Shown here piece by piece: positions 1-6,308 of a stretch of DNA of 8,913 bases. Every line of letters begins with the position of its first letter. Position 1 is the first letter of the stretch. The notes below the pieces were generated by a model. The model saw only the letters and a list, made by a program, of their open reading frames with translations, did no database searches and was not told the origin of the DNA. Origin of the DNA: Pseudomonadota bacterium (GTDB lineage Bacteria; Pseudomonadota; Gammaproteobacteria; Burkholderiales; Burkholderiaceae_C); assembly GCA_023410975.1 (NCBI GenBank), contig JAEYPG010000205.1, forward strand, positions 1 to 8,913, in the 5' to 3' direction. The position numbers and the translations under genes are program-made.

Positions 1-321
1 GGGCTTCACCACGTAGTCGTCGCCGCCGCCCTCCAGCGCCATCACGCGGTCCACCGTGTGGCCGCGCCCGGTGAGCACCAGCATGCCGCAGTTGCAGCGC
101 CGGGCGATCTCGCGCACCAGCTCGATGCCGTCCATGTCGGGCAGGCCCAGGTCCACGATGCACAGGTCCGGCACCTCGGTCTGCAGCCGGCGCAGCACCC
201 CCGCGGCGTTGCCGAAGCTCTCGCACATGAAGCCGAAGTCGCGCAGCGCCATCTCCACCAGGCGCGCGACCTCCACATCGTCCTCGACGATGTAGACCAG
301 TGCCGATGCATTCTCAACCAT
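1..321 (-). CDS. Response regulator, receiver domain (3' end cut by window edge)
   Basis: This is the N-terminal 107 residues of a two-component response regulator; the gene runs off the left edge. The visible part is an almost complete receiver domain. It has the acidic pair at D14-D15 (VEDD), the probable phospho-acceptor D57 in IVDLGLPDMDG, the conserved Thr at T84 (VLTGRG) and the conserved Lys at K106 in GGDDYVVKP. The GGDDYxxKP ending is usual for OmpR/PhoB-like regulators, but the output domain cannot be seen, so the DNA-binding class is an inference. The ATG at 321 overlaps the last 8 bases of the hybrid kinase gene (shared ATGGTTGA), so the two are almost certainly co-transcribed and translationally coupled. 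The likely phosphodonor is the adjacent kinase, either directly or through the kinase's own receiver. Only a weak G-rich Shine-Dalgarno precedes the start, which fits coupling. Confidence 0.93.
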   Translation of the reverse strand, partial: MVENASALVYIVEDDVEVARLVEMALRDFGFMCESFGNAAGVLRRLQTEVPDLCIVDLGLPDMDGIELVREIARRCNCGMLVLTGRGHTVDRVMALEGGGDDYVVKP

Positions 322-2296
322 GGGCCGGCCCCGCCGCGCGCGCCTGCACCTGGCGCTGCAGGAAGTCCGCCAGCTGCCGCTTGGTGAAGGGCTTGCCCAG
401 CATCGGCACCTCGCCCGCATCGGGCTGCTCGCCGGGCACGTAGCCGCTCATCAGCGCCACGCGCGGCACGGCGCGCGCCAGCGCCTGACGGGCCACCTCG
501 CGCCCGTCCACCGCGCCGGGCATCACCACGTCCGACAGCACCAGCTGGATGCGTGGCGTGTACTCCAGGATCTGCAGCGCCTCGGTGCCGTTCTCGGCCT
601 CCAGCACCGCGAAGCCCAGGTCCACCAGCGCGCGGCGCACCACCTTGCGCACCTCGGCGTCATCCTCCACCAGCAGCGCCAGCTCCAGCGTAGGGTCGGC
701 CCGGTGCCCGGGCTCGCAGCAGGCGTCGGCCAGCAGGTGCGCCACCGCGCTGCGCGCCACCGGCAGCCACAGCGTGACGGTGGTGCCCGCGCCGGGCGCG
801 CTGTCGATGGCCACCGCGCCCTCGGACTGGCGCACGAAGCCGTACACCATCGACATGCCCAGCCCCGTGCCGGTGCCCGGGCGCTTGGTGGTGAAGAAGG
901 GCTCGAACACGCGCGAGCGCGTGGCGGCGTTCATGCCGTGGCCGTCGTCGCGCACGTCGATGCGGATGTAATTGCCCGGCTTCGCCTGCAGCTCGAAGGC
1001 GCGCTGCGGCGACAGGGTGTCGGCGCCGACCTTCACCACCACCGTGGAGGCCTGCGCGTCGCGCGAGTTGAGCACCAGGTTGACCAGCGCGTCCTGCAGG
1101 TGGCTGGCGTCCACCCAGGCCCACAGCGGCAGCTCGCCGGCGTCCAGCCCCACCTCCATGCCTTCGGGCAGCGAGCGGCGCAGCAGGTTGACCACCGTGG
1201 CCACCAGCGGGCCGACCTCGGCCGCCTGCGATTCCAGCGGCTGGCGCCGGGCGAAGCCCAGCAGTGCGCGGATGAGCTCCGCGCCGCGCCGCGCCGCGGC
1301 CAGCGCGGGGTCGATGAACTCCGTCACGGCCTCGTCGCTGCGCAGCTCGCGCAGCGCCCCGAGGTTGCCGATGATCACCGTGAGCATGTTGTTGAAGTCG
1401 TGCGCCAGCCCGCCGGTGAGCTGGCCCAGCGCTTCCATCTTCTGCGCCTGCGACAGCAGCTCCTGCGCGCGGCGCAGCTCGGAGACATCGAAGGTCAGCT
1501 CGAAGCAGCCGATCACGGTGCCGTTGGCCGACTTCTCGGGAATGAGCGTGGTGCGCGCCATGCGCACGCGCCCGTCCACGCAGTGCGCCTCGTACTCGTA
1601 GCTCACGGGCTCGCCGGCGAAGGCGCGCGCGACGTTGTGCCGGATGCTGGCGTAGGTGTCGCGGCCCAGGTACTCGCGCGCGCTGATCTGGTCCAGCCGC
1701 GCCGGGTCCAGCCCGAACCACTCCTGGTAGCCGCGGTTGATGTAGCGGTAGGCCTTCTTGTGGTCGAAGTAGGCGATGAGCGCGGGCAGCGAGTCCGTGA
1801 TCAGCCGCATCTGCGCCTCGCTCAGCCGCAGCTCGCTGGTGCGCTCGGCCACACGCCGCTCCAGCTCGGCCGCCTGCTCCGCGGCCTGCCCTTCGGCGCG
1901 CCGCTGCGCCGTGACGTCGGTGTAGACCGTGATGAAGCCCAGCCCCGGCATCGGCGTGCCGCGCACGTGCAGCACGCGCCCGTCGGGCCGCGTGCGCTCG
2001 AACTCGTGCGGCTCGAAGCGCAGCGCGCGGGCCACGCGCTCGGCCACCTGCGCCTCCACGTCGCCGGGGCCGTAGTCGCCGCGCAGCGCGTTGAAGCGGA
2101 TGAAGCTCTCGAAGGACGCGCCCTCGCACACCATCTCGGCCGGGAAGTCCAGCAGCCGCGCGAAGCCCGCGTTCCAGGCCACCAGGCGCAGCTCGGTGTC
2201 GATGACACAGAAACCCTGGTCGATGAGGTCCAGCGCCGCCTCCAGCAGGGCGAGACGGCGCGGCGACTCCTGGCCGGCTACCGGATTCGCAACCAT
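314..2296 (-). CDS. Soluble hybrid sensor histidine kinase (PAS-PAS-HisKA-HATPase-REC)
   Basis: A 660-residue hybrid histidine kinase. The domains in order are: a PAS_7-like sensor at about 20-130 (DQGFCVIDTELRLVAWN); a short charged coiled coil at about 130-160; a second PAS at about 165-275; the dimerisation/H-box at 283-350 with phospho-acceptor H299 in GGLAHDFNN; the ATPase with N-box N410 (NLVLNSRDA), G1 box D450 (DDGHGM), F box FEPFFTTK at 464-471 and G2 box GTGTGLG at 474-480; and a C-terminal receiver at about 538-650 with D545/D546, phospho-acceptor D589 (LSDVVMPG) and K635 (GKPF). I see no signal peptide or membrane segment, so it should be cytoplasmic and sense an internal cue. I chose the ATG at 2296 because GGAAGG lies 5 bases upstream; a 60-residue upstream extension is open but would cover the divergent promoter region. 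It is divergent to the acyl-CoA synthetase and overlaps the downstream response regulator. The signal is unknown. Confidence 0.93.
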   Translation of the reverse strand: MVANPVAGQESPRRLALLEAALDLIDQGFCVIDTELRLVAWNAGFARLLDFPAEMVCEGASFESFIRFNALRGDYGPGDVEAQVAERVARALRFEPHEFERTRPDGRVLHVRGTPMPGLGFITVYTDVTAQRRAEGQAAEQAAELERRVAERTSELRLSEAQMRLITDSLPALIAYFDHKKAYRYINRGYQEWFGLDPARLDQISAREYLGRDTYASIRHNVARAFAGEPVSYEYEAHCVDGRVRMARTTLIPEKSANGTVIGCFELTFDVSELRRAQELLSQAQKMEALGQLTGGLAHDFNNMLTVIIGNLGALRELRSDEAVTEFIDPALAAARRGAELIRALLGFARRQPLESQAAEVGPLVATVVNLLRRSLPEGMEVGLDAGELPLWAWVDASHLQDALVNLVLNSRDAQASTVVVKVGADTLSPQRAFELQAKPGNYIRIDVRDDGHGMNAATRSRVFEPFFTTKRPGTGTGLGMSMVYGFVRQSEGAVAIDSAPGAGTTVTLWLPVARSAVAHLLADACCEPGHRADPTLELALLVEDDAEVRKVVRRALVDLGFAVLEAENGTEALQILEYTPRIQLVLSDVVMPGAVDGREVARQALARAVPRVALMSGYVPGEQPDAGEVPMLGKPFTKRQLADFLQRQVQARAAGPAHG

Positions 2297-2462
2297 GGGG
2301 ACCTTCCACAAACCTTGCATGGCGCAAATTCTAGGAGCGCCGCTCCCCCGCCGAAGGGGATGCAAACATTCGTCATATTTGCTGGGCAAGCCTGAAAAAC
2401 TCCTCCGCCATCCTTCGGCCCGCGTCGCAACCACCACGGCTTGGCGGCGCGTGGAGGAGCAG
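2297..2462. promoter_or_regulatory. Divergent intergenic region between kinase and acyl-CoA synthetase
   Basis: These 166 bases separate two divergently transcribed units, so promoters for both must lie here or inside the coding ends. The middle (about 2360-2400) is clearly richer in A/T than anything around it, as expected of a promoter core. The kinase ribosome-binding site is CCTTCC on the plus strand at 2302-2307 (GGAAGG on the coding strand). The synthetase site is GGAGGAG at 2453-2459. A 13-base palindrome, GGAGCGcCGCTCC, sits at 2334-2346, and a looser 21-base palindrome at 2362-2382. I could not pick out convincing -35/-10 pairs for either direction. Confidence 0.6.
2362..2382. promoter_or_regulatory. 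Imperfect 21-base palindrome, candidate operator
   Basis: Perfect 5-base outer arms GCAAA (2362-2366) and TTTGC (2378-2382) flank an 11-base centre. Taking the whole 21 bases about the central G, the two half-sites agree at 7 of 10 positions. It is in the A/T-rich middle of the divergent gap, about 65 bases from the kinase start and 80 from the synthetase start, where one regulator dimer could affect both promoters. Binding by the adjacent response regulator is only a guess, and short palindromes of this kind do occur by chance. Confidence 0.3.
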
Positions 2463-4109
2463 ATGACACGGATCAATTCCTATTCGTTGGGCCTGGACAA
2501 GAACGCGGCCAATTTCGTGGCCTTGTCGCCGCTGAGCTTCATCGAGCGTGCGGCGCTGGTGTACCCGCAGCGCACGGCCATCGTCTACGGCGCGCTGCGC
2601 CAGGACTGGAAGAGCACCTACGAGCGCTGCCGCCGCCTGGCCAGCGCGCTGGCCAGGCGTGGCATCGGCACCGGCGACACCGTCGCGGCGATGCTGCCCA
2701 ACGTGCCCGCGATGTTCGAGGCCCACTTCGGCGTGCCCATGAGCGGGGCCGTGCTCAACACGCTCAACACCCGGCTCGATGCCGAGGCCATCGCCTTCAT
2801 GCTGCAGCACGGCGAGGCCAAGGTGCTGCTCACCGACCGCGAGTTCGCGCCCGTGGTGGCGCGCGCCCTGGAGCAGCTGGGCGACCGGCGCCCGCTGGTG
2901 ATCGAGGTCGAGGACGAGACCGCCCCCGCCGGCGCGCGCCTGGGCGAGATCGGCTACGAGGAGCTGCTGGCCTCGGGCGACCCTGGTTTCGCCTGGCAGC
3001 TGCCCGCCGACGAGTGGGATGCCATCGCGCTGAACTACACCTCCGGCACCACCGGCAACCCCAAGGGCGTGGTCACGCACCACCGCGGCGCCTACCTCAA
3101 CGCCGCCAACAACGTCATCGCCTGGAGCCTGCCGCACCACCCGGTGTACCTGTGGACGCTGCCGATGTTCCATTGCAACGGCTGGTGCTTCCCCTGGACC
3201 ATGGCGCTCGTGGCCGGCACCAGCGTGTGCCTGCGCAAGGTCGACCCGCTGCAGATCTGGCCGCTGATGCGCGAGCACGGCGTCACGCACCTGTGCGGCG
3301 CGCCCATCGTCTACAGCATGCTCATCAACGCCCCGGCCGAGCTGCGCCAGGGACTGGGCCGCGTGGTGCGCGGGCTCATCGCCGGGGCGCCGCCGCCGGC
3401 CGTGGTCATCGAGGGCTGCGAGGCCGCGGGCATCGAGATCACGCACGTGTACGGCCTCACCGAGGTCTACGGCCCCGCGGCCGTGTGCGCGAAGCAGGAG
3501 CACTGGGCCGGCCTGCCGGCGCAGGAGCGCGCGCAACTCAATGGCCGCCAGGGCGTGCCCTACCCGCTGCAGCAGGCCGTGGTGGTGCTCAACCCCGACA
3601 CGCTGCAGCCCGTGCCCGCCGACGGCGAGACCATGGGCGAGATCTGCTTCCGCGGCAACGTGGTGATGAAGGGCTACCTCAAGAACCCCGGCGCCACCGA
3701 GGAAGCATTCGCGGGCGGCTGGTTCCACACCGGCGACCTGGCCGTGGTGCACCCCGACGGCTACGTCAAGATCAAGGACCGCAGCAAGGACATCATCATC
3801 TCGGGCGGCGAGAACATCAGCTCCATCGAGGTGGAGGACGTGCTGCACCGCCATCCGGACGTGATGCTGGCCTCGGTCGTGGCGCTGCCCGACGAGAAGT
3901 GGGGCGAGGTGCCCTGCGCCTTCGTCGAGCTCAAGCCCGGCGCGCCCACCGTCACCGAGCAGGAGCTCATCGACTTCTGCCGCACGCAGCTCGCGCGCTT
4001 CAAGGTGCCCAAGCGCATCGTGTTCGCCGAGGTGCCCAAGACCTCCACCGGAAAGATCCAGAAGTTTCTGCTGCGCCAACGCGCCAAGTCGGCCTCCGCC
4101 ATCGAATAA
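2463..4109 (+). CDS. Acyl-CoA synthetase (AMP-forming), AlkK/DmdB-like
   Basis: A 548-residue adenylate-forming ligase that activates a carboxylic acid to its CoA thioester using ATP through an acyl-AMP; a cytoplasmic enzyme. The motifs are complete: P-loop YTSGTTGNPKG at 192-202, VYGLTE at 329-334, the FHTGD segment with D425, R440 in the hinge region (KDRSKDIIISGGENISS follows), and catalytic K531 in TSTGKIQK near the C-terminus. The MFHCNGWCFPW stretch (235-245) is typical of the medium-chain acyl-CoA ligase/methylmercaptopropionate-CoA ligase (AlkK/DmdB) branch; true acetyl-CoA synthetases are about 100 residues longer and look different. The exact substrate cannot be read from sequence. 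I chose the ATG at 2463 for the strong GGAGGAG just upstream; the reading frame stays open back to 2091, but that part is antisense to the kinase. Downstream lie a DUF485 protein and an ActP-like symporter, suggesting uptake and activation of the same acid. Confidence 0.92.
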   Translation: MTRINSYSLGLDKNAANFVALSPLSFIERAALVYPQRTAIVYGALRQDWKSTYERCRRLASALARRGIGTGDTVAAMLPNVPAMFEAHFGVPMSGAVLNTLNTRLDAEAIAFMLQHGEAKVLLTDREFAPVVARALEQLGDRRPLVIEVEDETAPAGARLGEIGYEELLASGDPGFAWQLPADEWDAIALNYTSGTTGNPKGVVTHHRGAYLNAANNVIAWSLPHHPVYLWTLPMFHCNGWCFPWTMALVAGTSVCLRKVDPLQIWPLMREHGVTHLCGAPIVYSMLINAPAELRQGLGRVVRGLIAGAPPPAVVIEGCEAAGIEITHVYGLTEVYGPAAVCAKQEHWAGLPAQERAQLNGRQGVPYPLQQAVVVLNPDTLQPVPADGETMGEICFRGNVVMKGYLKNPGATEEAFAGGWFHTGDLAVVHPDGYVKIKDRSKDIIISGGENISSIEVEDVLHRHPDVMLASVVALPDEKWGEVPCAFVELKPGAPTVTEQELIDFCRTQLARFKVPKRIVFAEVPKTSTGKIQKFLLRQRAKSASAIE

Positions 4110-4198
4110 GGCTCAGGCAAGGCTCGCGGGCAATGATGCCGAAATTCATTGCGCACGCATCGAATCTTTCTGTTTACTTACTTTGGAGGGGCTGAATC
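4110..4198 (+). promoter_or_regulatory. Inverted repeat and possible promoter ahead of the transporter pair
   Basis: This 89-base gap holds a perfect 7-base inverted repeat, GCAATGA (4130-4136) and TCATTGC (4146-4152), with a 9-base spacer. There is no T-run, so it does not look like a terminator. A weak promoter-like pair follows: TTGCGC (4149-4154) and TTTACT (4173-4178) with an 18-base spacer. The right arm of the repeat would overlap that -35. A strong ribosome-binding site, GGAGGGG at 4185-4191, stands 7 bases before the DUF485 start. The stretch 4140-4185 is A/T-richer than its surroundings. The transporter genes may therefore have their own regulated promoter as well as read-through from the synthetase gene. 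Confidence 0.35.
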
Positions 4199-4507
4199 AT
4201 GTCCAAGGACATCTACAGGCGGGTCGAGAACGACCCCGTTTTCAAGGAGCTGGTGGCCAAGCGCAGCCGGCTGGCCGTCACGCTGTCGGCCATCGTGCTG
4301 GTGTCGTACTACGCCTTCATGGCTGTGGTCGCGTTCGCACCCGACATCTTCGGCAAGCCGCTGTTCGAGGGCAGTGCGCTGACGATCGGCGGCCCCATCG
4401 GCGCGCTGCTGATCATCGTCTCCTGGCTGCTGACGGGCCTCTACGTGTCGCGCGCCAACGGCGAATTCGACCGCATGACGCAAGAGATCGTGGAGCGCAA
4501 CGCATGA
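4199..4507 (+). CDS. yjcH: DUF485 (YjcH-like) inner-membrane protein
   Basis: A 102-residue small membrane protein of the DUF485 family. It has a hydrophilic N-terminus with the typical FKELVAKRSRLA stretch (15-26), a first membrane segment at about 26-46, a short outside loop rich in F/G/P, a second membrane segment at about 63-83, and a charged C-terminal tail. In many proteobacteria this protein is encoded immediately before the acetate symporter ActP, as in the E. coli acs-yjcH-actP operon. It is thought to be a partner of the transporter, but its mechanism is not settled. The start has GGAGGGG 7 bases upstream. The stop codon overlaps the next start as ATGA (4504-4507), so the two proteins are very probably translationally coupled and made in fixed ratio. 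Confidence 0.93.
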   Translation: MSKDIYRRVENDPVFKELVAKRSRLAVTLSAIVLVSYYAFMAVVAFAPDIFGKPLFEGSALTIGGPIGALLIIVSWLLTGLYVSRANGEFDRMTQEIVERNA

Positions 4508-6174
4508 GCAGGCTCCACAAGACCCTGGGCACCCTGGCGCTGCTGGGCGCCGCGGGCGCGGCCCGCGCCGGCGACGCCATCGGCGAGGCGCAGAAGCAGC
4601 CGCTCAACCTCACGGCCATCGCGATGTTCGTCGCCTTCGTGCTGATGACGCTGGGCATCACGTACTGGGCCGCGCGCCGCACGCGCTCGGCCTCCGACTT
4701 CTACACCGCCGGCGGCGGCATCACGGGCTTCCAGAACGGCCTGGCCATCGCGGGCGACTACATGTCGGCCGCCACGCTGCTGGGCCTGAGCTCGATGGTG
4801 TTCATGCGCGGCTTCGACGGCTTCGTCTACATCATCAGCTTCTTCGTGGGCTGGCCGGTGATCCTGTTCCTGCTGGCCGAGCGGCTGCGCAACCTGGGCC
4901 GCTTCACCTTTGCCGACATCGCCTCGTACCGGCTGGACCAGAACCGCATCCGCACCTTCGCGGCCTTCGGCTCGCTCACGGTGGTGATCTTCTACCTGAT
5001 CGTGCAGATGGTCGGCGCGGGCCAGCTCATCAAGCTGCTGTTCGGCCTGGACTACGCCGTGGCCGTGGCCATCGTGGGCGTGCTGATGGTGGTGTACGTC
5101 ACCTTCGGCGGCATGATCGCCACGACCTGGGTGCAGATCGTCAAGGCCGTGATGCTGCTGTGCGGCGGCCTGCTCATGCTCGCGCTGGCGATGAGCCACT
5201 TCGGCTTCAACATCGAGACGCTGGCCTCGCAGGCCGTGGCGGCGCACAAGAGCGGCGCGGCCATCATGCGCCCGGGCAGCCTGCTGGCCGACCCCGTGAC
5301 GGCCGTGTCGCTGTCGCTGGGCCTGGTGTTCGGCACCGCCGCGCTGCCGCACATCATGATGCGCTTCTTCACGGTGCCCAACGCCAAGGAGGCCCGCAAG
5401 TCGGTCTTCGTGGCCAGCGGCTTCATCGGCCTGTTCTTCCTGGTGGTGTGCCTGCTGGGCCTGGCGGCCATCGTGATCGTCGGCCAGGACCCGCAGTTCT
5501 ATGAGGGCGGCAAGGTCGGCGGCGCGCTCATCGGCGGCAGCAACATGCCGGTGATGCACCTGGCCAAGGCCGTGGGCGGCGACCTGCTGCTGGGCTTCCT
5601 CTCGGCCGTTGCGTTCGCCACCATCCTGGCCGTGGTCTCGGGCCTGGCCCTGGCCGGCGCCTCCGCCATCGCGCACGACATCTACGCCCGCGTCATCCGC
5701 CAGGGCAAGTGCACGGAAGAGGAGGAGATGAAGGTCTCCAAGCGCTGTTCGCTGCTGCTGGGCGTGCTGGCCGTGGTGCTGGGCATCGCCTTCGAGAAGC
5801 AGAACGTGGCCTTCCTGGTGGGCCTGACCTTCGGCATCGCGGCCTCGGCCAACTTCCCGGTGCTGGTGCTGTCGATCTACTGGAAGGGCCTGACCACGCG
5901 CGGCGCGCTGGTGGGCGGCGTGATCGGCCTGGTCTCGGCCGTGGCCTTCGTGGTGCTGTCCAAGGCCGTGTGGGTGGTGGTGCTGGGCAACCCCGCGCCG
6001 ATCTTCCCGTACGAGCAGCCGGCGCTGTTCTCCATGCCGCTGGCCTTCTTCTTCACCTGGCTGTTCTCCGTCACCGACAAGAGCGCCCGGGCCCAGAAGG
6101 AAATCGCGGGCTTCCGCGACCAGTACGTCCGCGCGCAGACCGGTATCGGCGCCGCGGCGGCCAGCGCGCACTGA
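4504..6174 (+). CDS. actP: ActP-like cation/acetate symporter (SLC5/SSS family)
   Basis: A 556-residue sodium:solute symporter that closely follows the E. coli ActP sequence as I know it. Shared features include a cleavable-looking signal peptide (1-22, ending AGAARA), the TAGGGITGFQNGLAIAGDYM stretch at 68-87, LAERLRNLGRFTFADIASYR at 124-143, GGMIATTWVQIVKA at 202-215, the family signature RFFTVPNAKEARKS at 287-300, FATILAVVSGLALAGASA at 371-388, and a C-terminal RAQTGIG ending. About 13 membrane segments are expected for the family. ActP imports acetate and other short monocarboxylates with a cation. The substrate here is inferred from the family, and the neighbouring ligase is not an acetyl-CoA synthetase, so propionate, pyruvate or another small acid is possible. 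The length matches the family and no key region is missing. Confidence 0.94.
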   Translation: MSRLHKTLGTLALLGAAGAARAGDAIGEAQKQPLNLTAIAMFVAFVLMTLGITYWAARRTRSASDFYTAGGGITGFQNGLAIAGDYMSAATLLGLSSMVFMRGFDGFVYIISFFVGWPVILFLLAERLRNLGRFTFADIASYRLDQNRIRTFAAFGSLTVVIFYLIVQMVGAGQLIKLLFGLDYAVAVAIVGVLMVVYVTFGGMIATTWVQIVKAVMLLCGGLLMLALAMSHFGFNIETLASQAVAAHKSGAAIMRPGSLLADPVTAVSLSLGLVFGTAALPHIMMRFFTVPNAKEARKSVFVASGFIGLFFLVVCLLGLAAIVIVGQDPQFYEGGKVGGALIGGSNMPVMHLAKAVGGDLLLGFLSAVAFATILAVVSGLALAGASAIAHDIYARVIRQGKCTEEEEMKVSKRCSLLLGVLAVVLGIAFEKQNVAFLVGLTFGIAASANFPVLVLSIYWKGLTTRGALVGGVIGLVSAVAFVVLSKAVWVVVLGNPAPIFPYEQPALFSMPLAFFFTWLFSVTDKSARAQKEIAGFRDQYVRAQTGIGAAAASAH

Positions 6175-6198
6175 CCGCTGGCATTCAGTAGAGGTATT

Positions 6199-6275
6199 CC
6201 GTTCGGTCTGGGCGCCGTCGTTGTCCCTGCCGCTCAACCGGGTTGCAGGCCCTTCGACGGGCCCAAGGCGAACGG
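6199..6275. repeat. Degraded copy of palindromic intergenic repeat
   Basis: The left arm CCGTTCGGTCTGGGCGCCGTCG (6199-6220, shown here only to identify it) pairs imperfectly with a right arm at 6249-6275 that reads GCCCTTCGAC, GGGCCCAAGG, CGAACGG. The right arm differs at only about three positions from the form GCCCTTCGACAGGCTCAGGGCGAACGG common in betaproteobacterial intergenic DNA; the left arm is more decayed and has an insertion. It is the same family as the repeat at 8101-8175. It fills most of the 134-base gap between the symporter and the acyl-CoA dehydrogenase; the rest holds the AAAGGA ribosome-binding site at 6296-6301 and no promoter that I can recognise. Confidence 0.65.
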
Positions 6276-6308
6276 GTACCTGAAAACGAGTCCTGAAAGG
6301 AATTGACG

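Noticed and set aside
2345..2361. Small hairpin TCCCC/GGGGA in the divergent gap
   Set aside because: A 5-base stem in GC-rich DNA with no T-run is expected by chance.
2091..2462. N-terminal extension of the acyl-CoA synthetase back to 2091
   Set aside because: It would overlap the kinase coding region on the other strand, matches nothing in the family, and a strong ribosome-binding site supports the ATG at 2463.
2297..2476. N-terminal extension of the hybrid kinase to 2476
   Set aside because: It would consume the whole divergent promoter region and the synthetase start; GGAAGG before the ATG at 2296 is a better start signal.
320..4079. Very long open frames opposite the kinase and the acyl-CoA synthetase (for example 320-2395 plus, 2373-4079 minus)
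   Set aside because: They are antisense shadows of high-GC genes: composition is dominated by Arg, Ala, His and Gln with no recognisable domains, while the opposite strand encodes complete enzymes.
2463..4109. Identity as acetyl-CoA synthetase (acs) from its place beside yjcH-actP
   Set aside because: At 548 residues it is too short and carries the AlkK/DmdB-like MFHCNGWCFPW segment, not the Acs sequence pattern.
6303..6308. TTG at 6303 as start of the acyl-CoA dehydrogenase
   Set aside because: The ATG two codons later has better spacing (7 bases) from AAAGGA; the difference is only two residues.
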